This document shows positions 51,926 to 60,903 of a DNA stretch of 64,000 bases, piece by piece; position 1 is the first letter of the stretch, and each line of letters opens with the position of its first letter. Made by a program: the position numbers and the translations under genes. Source of the stretch: Pseudoselenomonas ruminantium (GTDB lineage Bacteria > Bacillota > Negativicutes > Selenomonadales > Selenomonadaceae). The stretch spans positions 1 through 64,000 of the forward strand of contig SVCA01000013.1 in assembly GCA_015058625.1 (NCBI GenBank), in the 5' to 3' direction. Below the pieces are notes generated by a model. It was not told where the DNA came from, ran no database searches, and was given only the letters and a program-made list of their open reading frames with translations.

Positions 51926-52746
51926 TGGACAAAGAATTACAGAGGAAAGTGGACAAATTGCAATTCCTGTTAAAAAGCTACGGCTGTGTGGCCGTAGCTT
52001 TTTCCGCAGGAGTGGATTCAACGGTGCTGTTGAAAGCGGCGAAGGAAGCTTCGGGAACGGAGCAGGTATTGGCGCTGACCGTACAAAGCCCGCTGGTTCC
52101 GGCAGCGGATGTAGAAGAGGCGGTAAAATTCTGCCGTGAGGAGGGCATCCGCCATGAGGTGATTCAGCTTGACCCGCTGATTTACTATGATGTGCGCACC
52201 AATCCGCCGCAGCGCTGCTATTTTTGCAAGCGGCTGATTTTTGGCAAGCTGCGGGAGATGGCCGGTCAGCAGAACATTGTTCATCTGCTGGATGGCTCGA
52301 ATGCCGATGATGGGCATGACTATCGCCCCGGCAGGCAGGCTTTGCGGGAATTGGGGGTCTTAAGTCCGCTGTTGGAGGCAGGCTTTACCAAGGCGGATAT
52401 ACGGGTCTATGCGAAGGAATTGGGACTTAAAGTCGCCCAAAAGCCTTCGGCGGCATGTATGGCTTCGCGCATTCCCTATGGTGAGGTCTTGTCCGTAGAA
52501 AAATTGCAGCGCATAGAGCAGGCAGAAAAATTCCTGCACGAAGAAGGTTTTACGCAGCTAAGGGTGCGCAGCCATGAGGATATGGCCCGCCTGGAACTGC
52601 TGCCGGAGGACATGGAACGCTTTATGACGGAGGGCCTGTATAAAAAAGCCGTCCCCAGGTTAAAGGAACTGGGCTTTGCCTATGTAACCCTGGACTTGGA
52701 AGGGTACCGTATGGGCAGTATGAATGAAGCGTTGAGGGGAAAATAA
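51925..52746 (+). CDS. larE: Sacrificial sulfur transferase LarE
   Basis: This 273-residue PP-loop ATPase of the LarE family gives sulfur from its own cysteine to build the nickel-pincer cofactor of lactate racemase. The PP-loop is AFSAGVDSTVLLKAA. The sacrificial cysteine is likely the one in KPSAACMASRIPYGE (near residue 175). larB and larC were not found beside it. It overlaps apbE by one base (TGATG), so it is in the same operon. It could serve another Ni-pincer enzyme. Confidence 0.9.
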   Translation: MDKELQRKVDKLQFLLKSYGCVAVAFSAGVDSTVLLKAAKEASGTEQVLALTVQSPLVPAADVEEAVKFCREEGIRHEVIQLDPLIYYDVRTNPPQRCYFCKRLIFGKLREMAGQQNIVHLLDGSNADDGHDYRPGRQALRELGVLSPLLEAGFTKADIRVYAKELGLKVAQKPSAACMASRIPYGEVLSVEKLQRIEQAEKFLHEEGFTQLRVRSHEDMARLELLPEDMERFMTEGLYKKAVPRLKELGFAYVTLDLEGYRMGSMNEALRGK

Positions 52747-52747
52747 T

Positions 52748-53227
52748 ATGCCGAAAAGCAATCTGACCACGCTGTGCTATATTGAGCGTGATGGCAAGTA
52801 TCTGATGATGCATCGGGTGAAAAAGGAACACGACATCAACAAGGATAAATGGGTGGGGATTGGCGGCCACTTTGAAGCCGACGAATCCCCGGAGGAATGC
52901 CTGCTGCGGGAAGCAAAGGAAGAAACCGGCCTGACGCTTACGGATTACAAGCAGCGGGGCATTATCACCTTTATGTCGGACAGATGGCAGACGGAATATA
53001 TGTTCCTCTACACGGCCTCGGCTTATGAGGGAGAAATCGGCGAGTGCAACGAGGGCACGCTGGAATGGATAGACAAGGAAAAGGTCTATGAACTGCCCCT
53101 CTGGGAAGGGGATAAGATTTTCTTCCGCCTGTTGGAGGAGCAGCGCCCCCATTTTTCGCTGAAGCTTCGGTATGTGGGGGAGGCCCTGGTAGAAGCCGTA
53201 CTGGATGGCAAAAACATATTGGAATAA
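52748..53227 (+). CDS. Nudix hydrolase (MutT/8-oxo-dGTPase-like)
   Basis: This 159-residue Nudix protein has the Nudix box GGHFEADESPEECLLREAKEETGL complete. The early TTLCYIERDGKYLMMHRVKKEHD is typical of 8-oxo-dGTP diphosphatases of the YtkD/MutT type. It begins one base after larE's stop, as the last gene of the operon. It probably sanitises the nucleotide pool; the substrate is inferred. Confidence 0.88.
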   Translation: MPKSNLTTLCYIERDGKYLMMHRVKKEHDINKDKWVGIGGHFEADESPEECLLREAKEETGLTLTDYKQRGIITFMSDRWQTEYMFLYTASAYEGEIGECNEGTLEWIDKEKVYELPLWEGDKIFFRLLEEQRPHFSLKLRYVGEALVEAVLDGKNILE

Positions 53228-53844
53228 ATAAAAAACAGCCTGTTTAGTTCGTGGGAAAGGTATCCCGTTCATACGTTGTCAGGGGCGAACGAGGGAGTAA
53301 TTTTTCTGTTTTCCGCTAAACGACCCCTTCGCAAAATAGTGCTGTCCAGTTACTCGCGCCGGGCAGGCCAACGGCGCAACTTTCAGCGTATTTGCTTGGC
53401 AGCGTCCTACCTGGGGCCGGCCTTCACTGCGTTCAGGCAGTCGCTCCCTACAGAAAAATCACTCCCTCATTCGCCCTAAGTTGCGGATTAGGCAATTGCC
53501 ACGAACTCGTTGCTCCCGTAACAAGAACATCGATGTACTTGTGGCTTATCATCGAGGGAAAATACATTTTATGCGGACACTGCTTAGGGGGGAGGTGGTG
53601 ATGCTTTTCGCCGTGGAACGACTGTCCGAACGAAGTGAGGACTGGCCCACAAACGGTATAAACTAAACACTGATATGAACATACGCGCCGCCGGTCTTGC
53701 CCGGCGCAGGTAACTAAAAATCTCATAAATTTGCTTGTGGGTCATTTAGTGCAACGGCGAAAAGTATTACCACCTCCACCCAAACTGAGCTGTAACAAAA
53801 ATATTTCAGTACGTACTAACCAACAAACTGCAATTTCGCAGTCC
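53228..53844. repeat. Intergenic region with two long inverted repeats (B and C)
   Basis: No credible gene lies in these 617 bp. Repeat B: the arm 53281-53309 pairs with 53450-53477 at about 26 of 28 positions, with outer GTTCGTGG / CCACGAAC pairing also visible. Repeat C: the arm 53586-53614 pairs with 53754-53782 at 25 of 29 positions. Interiors of about 140 bp are GC-rich and differ between B and C. Part of B (CGCTAAA..CCTTCG, GTCGCTCC) resembles repeat A at 5641-5814. They separate the convergent Nudix and MFS genes. Confidence 0.75.
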
Positions 53845-55182
53845 TTATTTTCGAGCTTTTGCGGGTATTACACCTGCTGCGGAGAAGAGGGCGAAGCAGA
53901 GCAGGGCAATTTGCAGGTTTTGTATTAAGGTTTCGCGTGGGGCGCAATCTGCCCATTGGAGGGACAGGATTAAATTCATGATGGCAACGCTGAGTACCTG
54001 ACCAAACAGGCGGGTTGTGCTCAACAGACTGGCGGCAAGGCTGTAATGTTTTTTCTCAACGGAACTCATGATGGCATTGTTGTTGGGGGCGGCAAACAGG
54101 GCGAAGCCGGTGCCGGTGATGATGAGCATGGGGATGAGCAGATACAGGGAGAGATTGTGAACCGTCAGGGCAAAACCGCCTAAGCCGATGGTGATGACTG
54201 CCATGCCCAAGGCGGCAAGTTTCGTGGGAGAGTATTTATCCGACAGCTTGCCCATCAAGGGGGAAAGGCTGGCCATGATGATGGGCTGGGCCAGCAGGAT
54301 AAGTCCCGCGCTGCGCGAGGTCAGTCCCAGAATCGATTGCAGGTAAAGAGACAGCAATAAACTGGTGGCAAAGGTGGCACAGTAGTTGAGCAGTGCCGCC
54401 AGACAGGAAAGGGAAAAAGGCCGATTGGTAAACAGCAGACTTACCGGCAGGAGTGGATTTTCCGTGTGCCGTTCATAGCGAATGAACACAGCAAACAATA
54501 GCAGACCTGCGCATAAAAGCGCGGGGGCAAGTGGTTCAGCAAGCAGTTGGGACAGACTGTAGATGACGAGGAGAATAGCGCCGCCGTAAAGGACGGCGCC
54601 TTTTTTGTCCCATTGGGGGCTGCGGTCCTCGTACCATTCTTCCTGCAGGAAATGGCGGGCGGCCAGAAAGGCGATGCCGCCAAGGAGGGAGAGCACCACG
54701 AAGATGCTTTGCCAGCCATAATAGTAGTTGAGAAAACCACCGGCGGCAGGCCCTAAGGTGAGGCCGGTGTAAACAACTGCCACATTCCAGCCCATGGCCC
54801 AGCCGCGGCGCTCCTTGGGAATTACCAGCGTCAGGATGGACATGGAGGTGGCAAAGGTCATGGCAGAACCGATGCCCTGGGCTGCGCGGGCGGCAATCAG
54901 CAGAGGCAGGTTTGGGGCAAAACAAGCGGCCAAAGAAGTCAGGGCAAAAATCCCGTTACCCATGATGAAAAATCGCCGTTTTCCATAGCGGTCGGCAAGT
55001 TTCCCAAAAGGCAGCAGCACGACAATGGCCGCCAACAGAAAACTGCCCAACACCCAGCCTAAGGACGCTGGCGAAGCGCCAAATTCTGCACCCAAAGAAG
55101 GCAGAGCCAGATTCAAGGCACTGCCTGTAAAAGGGGTAAGGAAAGATGTGAGCATGATGGTGAAAAGTACGCGGCGCTCCAT
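53845..55182 (-). CDS. MFS drug:H+ antiporter
   Basis: This 445-residue exporter of the DHA group has MFS motif A as GKLADRYGKRRFF after TM2 and motif C as TGLTLGPAAGGFL in TM5. About twelve hydrophobic segments are visible, which may make this a 12-14 helix member. It likely exports antibiotics or dyes. It lies about 65 bp downstream of a tRNA-Ala gene on the same strand, with a terminator between. Confidence 0.9.
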   Translation of the reverse strand: MERRVLFTIMLTSFLTPFTGSALNLALPSLGAEFGASPASLGWVLGSFLLAAIVVLLPFGKLADRYGKRRFFIMGNGIFALTSLAACFAPNLPLLIAARAAQGIGSAMTFATSMSILTLVIPKERRGWAMGWNVAVVYTGLTLGPAAGGFLNYYYGWQSIFVVLSLLGGIAFLAARHFLQEEWYEDRSPQWDKKGAVLYGGAILLVIYSLSQLLAEPLAPALLCAGLLLFAVFIRYERHTENPLLPVSLLFTNRPFSLSCLAALLNYCATFATSLLLSLYLQSILGLTSRSAGLILLAQPIIMASLSPLMGKLSDKYSPTKLAALGMAVITIGLGGFALTVHNLSLYLLIPMLIITGTGFALFAAPNNNAIMSSVEKKHYSLAASLLSTTRLFGQVLSVAIMNLILSLQWADCAPRETLIQNLQIALLCFALFSAAGVIPAKARK

Positions 55183-55206
55183 GTTTTATTCTCCTCGTAT
55201 ATACAA

Positions 55207-55231
55207 GAAAAAAACCTCCCCTGAGGAAGGC
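55207..55231 (-). terminator. tRNA-Ala terminator
   Basis: On the minus strand CCTTCCTC-A-GGGGAGG forms a stem followed by seven T, just after the tRNA's CCA end. Confidence 0.8.
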
Positions 55232-55247
55232 TTTGTTATTTCAAAAT

Positions 55248-55323
55248 TGGTGGAGACAAAGGGGATTGAACCCTCGACCCCCAGATTGCGAACCTGGTGC
55301 TCTCCCAGCTGAGCTATGTCCCC
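55248..55323 (-). tRNA. tRNA-Ala (anticodon CGC)
   Basis: The 76-nt gene folds into a full cloverleaf. The acceptor stem GGGGACA / TGTCTCC includes the G3:U70 pair, the alanine identity element. D-arm AGCTCAGCTGGGAGAGC, anticodon stem CCAGG / TCTGG with loop TTCGCAA (anticodon CGC, codon GCG), and T-arm GAGGGTTCAATCCC are all present. CCA is encoded. Confidence 0.95.
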
Positions 55324-55721
55324 AATTAATGTGGATTATGCTTCATCAGCAACCAATTAGAAGTATACCGCGTTTTCTATTGTTTTGCAAGATGAACAGG
55401 ATAATTTCGTTTTTATTCAGGCTTAAAATGTTTTTTCGTAGCAGGAAAAAAGCAGGGGTTTGGCGAAAATGGTGAACATGGATATCTATGGAAAATGGGC
55501 GTTATTAGTCCTGTTTATCAAAGGATATTCTTGCTTTATTGCATGGCGAAAATAAAGTTAATTTATGGTGAATAAATGCATTTATAGATATAGCATTTTG
55601 TATTTTTTCAGCGTATAATAAGACTGTTCGCTAATAGATTTTCTTTATGAAACCGCAAATGAGCCAGCGGTGGAATTTTCTGTGGCAATTATTGCAAGGA
55701 TAATCAAGAGGAGGTAAAAAA
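55324..55721. promoter_or_regulatory. Upstream region of the hydrogenase operon
   Basis: No gene is seen in these roughly 400 bp. It is AT-rich, especially 55530-55640. A perfect TATAAT lies at 55614-55619, about 100 bp before the first gene; a clear -35 was not found, so an activator may be needed. GAGGAGG (55709-55715) is the ribosome site of the small-subunit gene. Confidence 0.5.
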
Positions 55722-56798
55722 GTGGACAAACGGGAGAGTATGTGGGATGTATATCTCAGAAAAGGCATGAGCCGCCGCAGCTTTGTGAAAGCTTGCGTAG
55801 CGCTGACTTCCCTGATGGGACTCAGCACGGACCAGGTGTCCAGGGTGGTGGAAGCTGCCGAAAAGAAGCCTTTGCCGGTTGTAGTCTGGATTCACGGGCA
55901 TGAATGCACGGGGTGTGATGAATCCTTCATCCGTTCCGGTGCACCGCTCGCATCCGATTTGGTGCTGAGCCAGATTGCGCTGGAGTATGACCATCTTTTG
56001 AGTGCTGCCAGTGGCGAGCCCTTTGAGGCGCACTTGGAAGAAACCATTAACAAGTACAAGGGTCAGTACATCTTGTGCGTGGAAGGTGCTGTCTGCACGA
56101 AGGACAATGGTGTTTACTGCATGTCCGGCGGCAAGCCCTTCATCGAGACCCTGCAGCATGCTGCGCACAATGCGGCCGCCGTCATTGCTTATGGCACTTG
56201 CGCCGTATCCGGTGGTATTCAGGCTGCTAAACCGAACCCCACGGGTTCTGCGGGCATTGCCCATTTCGCAGGCAAGACTCCGGTAATCAATGTACCGGGC
56301 TGCCCCCCAATTCCGGAAGTTATGACGGGCGTGGTTATGCACGTTGCTCTGTTCGGCACGGTGCCGCCTCTTGACAATGAGGGCCGTCCCAAGCAGTTCT
56401 ATGGCAACCGCATCCACGATACCTGCTATCGTCGTCCCTTCTTTGATGCCGGGATGTTTGCCGAGCACTTTGATGATGAAGGTGCAAAGGCTGGCTGGTG
56501 CCTCTACAAACTAGGCTGCCGCGGCCCCGAGACTTACAACTCCTGCGGCAACCTGCGCTGGTTCCAGGGCATGAGCTATCCGATTCAGTCCGGTGCTCCC
56601 TGCATTGGCTGCTCCAATGCGCATTTCTGGGACGAGGACCCCATGACCACCCGTATGCCAGAGTATGGTCCTCTCGGAAATGTGGATAAGATTGGTGCCG
56701 CAATGGCTGTTGGTACGGCTGCCGGCGTAGCTGTTCATGGCGCAATGAGCGTCGTTCAGAAGCAGAAACGCGAAGCGGAAGGACATAATGAGGAATAA
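55722..56798 (+). CDS. hyaA: [NiFe] hydrogenase small subunit, Tat-exported
   Basis: This 358-residue electron-transfer subunit carries three Fe-S clusters and is exported folded with the large subunit. The Tat motif is MSRRSFVKACVAL (Arg18-Arg19). Cluster ligands appear as HGHECTGCDE, PGCPPIPEV, HDTCYRR, GWCLYKLGCRGP, YNSCGN and PCIGCSNAHFWD. A C-terminal hydrophobic anchor (AAMAVGTAAGVAVHGAM) fits a membrane-bound group 1 uptake enzyme. GTG start 55722 follows GAGGAGG. It faces the periplasm and oxidises H2. Confidence 0.94.
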   Translation: MDKRESMWDVYLRKGMSRRSFVKACVALTSLMGLSTDQVSRVVEAAEKKPLPVVVWIHGHECTGCDESFIRSGAPLASDLVLSQIALEYDHLLSAASGEPFEAHLEETINKYKGQYILCVEGAVCTKDNGVYCMSGGKPFIETLQHAAHNAAAVIAYGTCAVSGGIQAAKPNPTGSAGIAHFAGKTPVINVPGCPPIPEVMTGVVMHVALFGTVPPLDNEGRPKQFYGNRIHDTCYRRPFFDAGMFAEHFDDEGAKAGWCLYKLGCRGPETYNSCGNLRWFQGMSYPIQSGAPCIGCSNAHFWDEDPMTTRMPEYGPLGNVDKIGAAMAVGTAAGVAVHGAMSVVQKQKREAEGHNEE

Positions 56799-56814
56799 GG
56801 GAGCAGGTGAATAA

Positions 56815-58722
56815 ATGAAACATGTAGTAGTAGATCCGGTAACCCGCATTGAAGGACATCTTCGTGTTGAGGTACAGGTTGATGAAGCAACGGGGAAAGT
56901 CACAGACGCTGTTTCCTCCGGTACCGCCTGGCGTGGTCTGGAACTGGTGATGAAAGGCCGTGACCCTCGTGACGCATGGGCTTATATTCAGCGTATTTGC
57001 GGTGTTTGCACCACGGCACATGCATTAGGTTCTGTGCGTGCCGTAGAGGATGCTCTGGGCATCACGATTCCGAAGAATGCCAACTATATCCGCAACATCA
57101 TGGCGGCTACGCTGACGGTGCAGGACCATATCGTGCATTTCTATCATCTCCATGCACTGGACTGGGTTAGCCCGGTAGAAGCACTGGCTGCTGATGCCAT
57201 TGCTACGGCTAATCTGCAGAATACGCTGCTCAATACCTACAAACTGCCGTTCCGTGCTCCGGACACTTCCGTAACGGAAGCCTATGAGCATGATTTCCCG
57301 GCAGCTACGCCGCAGTATTTTGAGCAGATTAAGAACAAGGTAAAAGCTATCGTCGAAAGCGGTCAGCTCGGTATCTTCTCCGCCAACTGGTGGGATCATC
57401 CCGATTACAAGCTGCTGCCGCCGGAAGTTCATCTGTTGGCTGTAGCACATTATCTTGAAATGCTGGACAAGCAGCGTGAACTGGTTACGCCGCACGTTAT
57501 CTTCGGCGGCAAGAACCCGCATCCGCATTATGTGGTTGGCGGCATGCCCTGCTCCATTTCTCTGGAAGACGGCAATGCACCGGTCAACACGGCCCGTCTG
57601 GAAATCGTGGACAGAGCCATCAATATGGGCAGAAGTCTCGTGAACAACTACTATCTGCCTGACCTTTTGGCAATCGGTTCGGCTTATGTGAAAGCTGGCC
57701 GCGTTGATGGCGGCGGTATGGCCAAGACTTGCGTATTGGGTTATGGTGCATATCCGATTGAAAGCTACACGGGTACCAGCGATGGCGGTTTCTTCAAGAA
57801 CCTCTTAATCCGCTGCAACGGTGTAGTTGAAGACTTCGGCAAGGGGCTCGCAGCAGCTAAGTTCTCGGAGGTAACGGCAGAAGATGTTACGACGGAAAAT
57901 ATTACGGAAAGCGTTGACCACGCTTGGTATGAGTATCCTGCCGGGAAGAAAGACCGTCATCCTTGGGAAGGCGTTACTGCACCTAAGTTCACCGGTCCTA
58001 AAGAGGGCACGGAAACGGATTGGAAGGCGCTCAATGAAAGCGGCAAATATTCCTGGCTGAAAACGCCGAAATGGAAGGGCAAACTCTGTGAAGTTGGCCC
58101 GCTGGCCCGCTACATCATCATCTACACCAAGGCTAAGAAAGGCCTGCTGCCGGATATGACCTGGGCAGAAAAGATGATGCTTGACCAGCTCGATGCAGTA
58201 TCCAAGGTTCTGGGCTTGGCTCCGGAAGTATGGCTGCCGACGATGGTTGGCCGCACGGCTGCCCGTGCGCTCGACTGCCAGCTGGCTGCCGAAATCAACA
58301 AGTTCTTCTTTGATAAGCTCATTGCCAACCTCAAAACTGGTGATACCAAGGTTGCCAACTCTGATAAATGGGAAATCAGCACCTGGCCGAAAGAATGCAA
58401 GGGTGTTGGCCTCTACGAAGCACCGCGCGGCGCTTTGTCCCATTACATCACCATCAAGGATGGCAAGACGGACAACTATCAGTGTATCGTTCCGACCACT
58501 TGGAATGCCTGCCCGCGTGATGATGAGGGCGGCAATGGTGCATACGAAATGGCCATGAAGGATACGCAGGTGAAGATTCCGGATAAGCCGCTGGAAATCG
58601 TGAAGGTTATCCGCTCCTTTGACCCCTGCATGGCTTGCGCAACGCATATGTTCAACGCCAAGGGTGAAAAGATTAACGTCATCACCACGGACCCGTACTC
58701 TGGTACGCGGGTGGACAAGTAA
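56815..58722 (+). CDS. hyaB: [NiFe] hydrogenase large subunit
   Basis: This 635-residue catalytic subunit binds the Ni-Fe site with four cysteines: RICGVC (Cys62, Cys65) and DPCMAC (Cys605, Cys608). After His611 a 24-residue tail remains, to be removed by the protease encoded at 60904 once nickel is in place. HVVVDPVTRIEGHLRV and the length are normal for group 1 enzymes. It lies 16 bases after the small subunit and has no signal of its own; it is carried out with HyaA. Confidence 0.95.
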   Translation: MKHVVVDPVTRIEGHLRVEVQVDEATGKVTDAVSSGTAWRGLELVMKGRDPRDAWAYIQRICGVCTTAHALGSVRAVEDALGITIPKNANYIRNIMAATLTVQDHIVHFYHLHALDWVSPVEALAADAIATANLQNTLLNTYKLPFRAPDTSVTEAYEHDFPAATPQYFEQIKNKVKAIVESGQLGIFSANWWDHPDYKLLPPEVHLLAVAHYLEMLDKQRELVTPHVIFGGKNPHPHYVVGGMPCSISLEDGNAPVNTARLEIVDRAINMGRSLVNNYYLPDLLAIGSAYVKAGRVDGGGMAKTCVLGYGAYPIESYTGTSDGGFFKNLLIRCNGVVEDFGKGLAAAKFSEVTAEDVTTENITESVDHAWYEYPAGKKDRHPWEGVTAPKFTGPKEGTETDWKALNESGKYSWLKTPKWKGKLCEVGPLARYIIIYTKAKKGLLPDMTWAEKMMLDQLDAVSKVLGLAPEVWLPTMVGRTAARALDCQLAAEINKFFFDKLIANLKTGDTKVANSDKWEISTWPKECKGVGLYEAPRGALSHYITIKDGKTDNYQCIVPTTWNACPRDDEGGNGAYEMAMKDTQVKIPDKPLEIVKVIRSFDPCMACATHMFNAKGEKINVITTDPYSGTRVDK

Positions 58723-58742
58723 TCTGCAGAAAGGAAAAAGCT

Positions 58743-59438
58743 ATGAAAGAAGTAGTTCGCAGGGAATATTACCTGTTTAGTCCTTGGCTGCGGATCTTTC
58801 ATTGGATTATGGTGGTAGCCATCTGCGTCCTGTTTGCTACAGGCTTGATGATTACCAGCCCCTGGAGTATCCATGCTTCAGAGCCGACATTTTCCGGTAT
58901 GACGCTGGATAATATCCGCAATATCCATTTTGTCGCAGCCTATCTGTTCTGTGCCGCCTTTATCCTGAGGATTTACGGCTTTTGCACCAATCCCGGTGAC
59001 CGCCTGTTCCCTCATGTATGGAAGGGGTACTTTTACAGCAATACCGTAGATGTGGCGCTCCATTATATGTTCCTGCGTTCGGAACATGCGTCCTATCTGC
59101 GTAACCCCATTGCCCGTTGCTCCTATGCGTTCCTGTATGTGCTGGTATTTATCGAAATCCTCACGGGCTTCGGTATTTACTACATGACGGACCCTTCGGG
59201 CATCGGCGGCACCCTCTTTGGTTGGGTAATCACAGTGCTGGGCGGTGAAATGATGGCCCATCTGGTACATCATTATGTAGCCTGGGCGATTATCCTCTTT
59301 GCTATCGGTCATCTCTACATGGTTATCCGTGCAGAGTTTATGGAAGGTGAAAGCGAAGTTTCTTCCATGTTCTCCGGCAGCAAGATTTTGGCGCATAAGC
59401 CGCGTGATGCAGGTCATCTTGACGGCACGCTGAAGTAA
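58743..59438 (+). CDS. hyaC: Hydrogenase cytochrome b subunit
   Basis: This 231-residue di-heme cytochrome b anchors the hydrogenase and passes electrons to menaquinone. Four membrane helices are visible with His pairs (RIFHWIMVV in helix 1, NIHFVAAYLFC in helix 2, HLVHHYVAW in the third or fourth). GLMITSPW and IGHLYMVIRAEFMEGES are typical of HyaC. It overlaps nothing and lies 20 bases after hyaB with GAAAGGAAA. Confidence 0.92.
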   Translation: MKEVVRREYYLFSPWLRIFHWIMVVAICVLFATGLMITSPWSIHASEPTFSGMTLDNIRNIHFVAAYLFCAAFILRIYGFCTNPGDRLFPHVWKGYFYSNTVDVALHYMFLRSEHASYLRNPIARCSYAFLYVLVFIEILTGFGIYYMTDPSGIGGTLFGWVITVLGGEMMAHLVHHYVAWAIILFAIGHLYMVIRAEFMEGESEVSSMFSGSKILAHKPRDAGHLDGTLK

Positions 59439-59538
59439 GTTAGTTGTTACTTGACCACAGTGGGCAAGTAGGGCTAGTGGTTGTTGTTAGTGCGTAGCAG
59501 CATACGCATGATTTTTATAATAGAGGAGGCTTTGCCCA

Positions 59539-59784
59539 ATGTGTAAAGAATGTGGTTGCGGGCATGAGGGTGGTTCTAACACCCGCCTGCAGTTTACGGT
59601 GCATGGTTATACTGAGGAGATTGCGCAGGAAGTGGAAAAAGAGCTTTTGGGCCTGTCTGGTGTGCTCTATGTTCACATCCATGCCCATGATGGTGAAACC
59701 ACGGTGGATTACAACCCAGAAAAGACCAAACTGGGGGAAATCCTGAAGGTTTTGAACGCTCGTGGTTTGGACGCGGTTCTGTGA
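59539..59784 (+). CDS. Small HMA-like protein with Cys-rich N-terminus
   Basis: This 81-residue protein starts MCKECGCGHEGG, with three Cys and a His in nine residues. It then has a ferredoxin-like HMA domain (LQFTVHGYTEEIAQEVEKEL, then GETTVDYNPEKTKLGEILKV) that lacks the usual internal CxxC. GAGGAGG precedes ATG. It is placed between the hydrogenase structural genes and hypA, so a nickel or other metal-handling role in hydrogenase assembly is reasonable. It is not one of the standard Hyp proteins. Confidence 0.7.
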   Translation: MCKECGCGHEGGSNTRLQFTVHGYTEEIAQEVEKELLGLSGVLYVHIHAHDGETTVDYNPEKTKLGEILKVLNARGLDAVL

Positions 59785-59801
59785 TTAATCACTGATTAGG
59801 T

Positions 59802-59842
59802 GACGCCTTCCCTGCCCATAGTGTTGGCGGGGAAGGCGTTTT
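59802..59842 (+). terminator. Hairpin between the structural and hyp genes
   Basis: GACGCCTTCCCTGCC pairs with GGCGGGGAAGGCGTT with TTTTC behind it. As it stands inside a co-directional operon, it may reduce hyp expression relative to the structural genes, acting as an attenuator. Confidence 0.7.
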
Positions 59843-59897
59843 CATTATGTATCTGCTGGGGGAACGCTCCCAAAAGATGCAAACGAGGTGAAGAAAT

Positions 59898-60239
59898 ATG
59901 CATGAGATGGCCATTGCCGAAGGGATTTTGGATATTGCTCTGGATTATGCAAAGGCGAATAATGCCCATAAAATCAATGAAATCGGTCTGCTGATTGGGG
60001 AGATGTCCGGCGTGGAAGTTGATTCGCTGAATTTTTCCTTTAATATGCTGACCCAGGGAACTATTGCCGAAGGGGCCGAGCTGAAGATAAAGAATGTGCC
60101 GCTTATGGGCAAATGCAGCAAATGCGGCAAGGAGTTTCATATCGAGCATTATGATTTCTGGTGTCCTGAATGCGAAAATGGGGTGCTGACCACCCTGAGC
60201 GGCCGGGAGATGCAGGTGGAATATTTGGAGGTTGACTGA
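59898..60239 (+). CDS. hypA: Hydrogenase nickel insertion protein HypA
   Basis: This 113-residue HypA delivers nickel with HypB. It begins MHEMAIAEGIL, with the nickel-binding His2. The zinc site is two CxxC pairs, CSKCGK and CPECEN, about 70-95. The length is normal. It ends three bases before hypB. A clear GAGGTGAAG precedes ATG. Confidence 0.94.
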   Translation: MHEMAIAEGILDIALDYAKANNAHKINEIGLLIGEMSGVEVDSLNFSFNMLTQGTIAEGAELKIKNVPLMGKCSKCGKEFHIEHYDFWCPECENGVLTTLSGREMQVEYLEVD

Positions 60240-60241
60240 TT

Positions 60242-60901
60242 ATGGAGATAAAGGTTATCAAGAATATCTTAGGGGAAAACGACAGATTGGCCGCCGAAAA
60301 TCAGGCCATGTTTGCGGATAAAAAGGTCTTTGTGCTGAACTTCATGGGCTCGCCGGGAGCGGGCAAGACTTCGGTGCTCGAAAAGACCATGGAGCGTCTT
60401 AAAGATAAAATCAAGATGGCGGTTATCGAGGGCGACCTCTTTACGAGCAAGGATGCGGAGCGTATTGATAAATACGGCGTGCCGGTGATTCAGATTAACA
60501 CGGCGGGCGGCTGCCATCTCGATGCCAATATGGTGCAGAAAACTGTCAAGGAAATGAATCTGGATGAGCTGGATTTGCTGGTAGTGGAAAACGTCGGCAA
60601 TCTCGTCTGCCCGGCAGAGTTCCCCGTGGGCGAAGATGCCCGCGCGGTGGTGCTGTCTGTTACGGAAGGCGACGATAAGCCCTTAAAGTACCCGCTGATG
60701 TTCAAGGAAAGCGAAATCGCCCTGCTGAACAAGGTGGATTTGGCGCCGTATTGTAACTTCAATATGGAGTCAGCCAAGAAGGATATCACGAGCCTGCATC
60801 CGGGCATTGAAGTGCTGGAGGTTTCCTGCACCAAGGGGCAGGGAATTGATGAATGGTGTGATTGGCTGCTGAAAAAGATTGCCGCCAAGAAAGGACAGTA
60901 A
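60242..60901 (+). CDS. hypB: Hydrogenase nickel incorporation GTPase HypB
   Basis: This 219-residue G3E-family GTPase drives nickel transfer. The Walker A is GSPGAGKTSVLEKTM, switch regions include EGDLFTSKDAERI and NTAGGCHLDANMV, and NKVDLAPY is the guanine site. It lacks the His-rich nickel store seen in some HypB. It has no N-terminal CxxCGC motif, so nickel must be bound at the G-domain site or supplied by partners. Confidence 0.94.
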   Translation: MEIKVIKNILGENDRLAAENQAMFADKKVFVLNFMGSPGAGKTSVLEKTMERLKDKIKMAVIEGDLFTSKDAERIDKYGVPVIQINTAGGCHLDANMVQKTVKEMNLDELDLLVVENVGNLVCPAEFPVGEDARAVVLSVTEGDDKPLKYPLMFKESEIALLNKVDLAPYCNFNMESAKKDITSLHPGIEVLEVSCTKGQGIDEWCDWLLKKIAAKKGQ

Positions 60902-60903
60902 AC

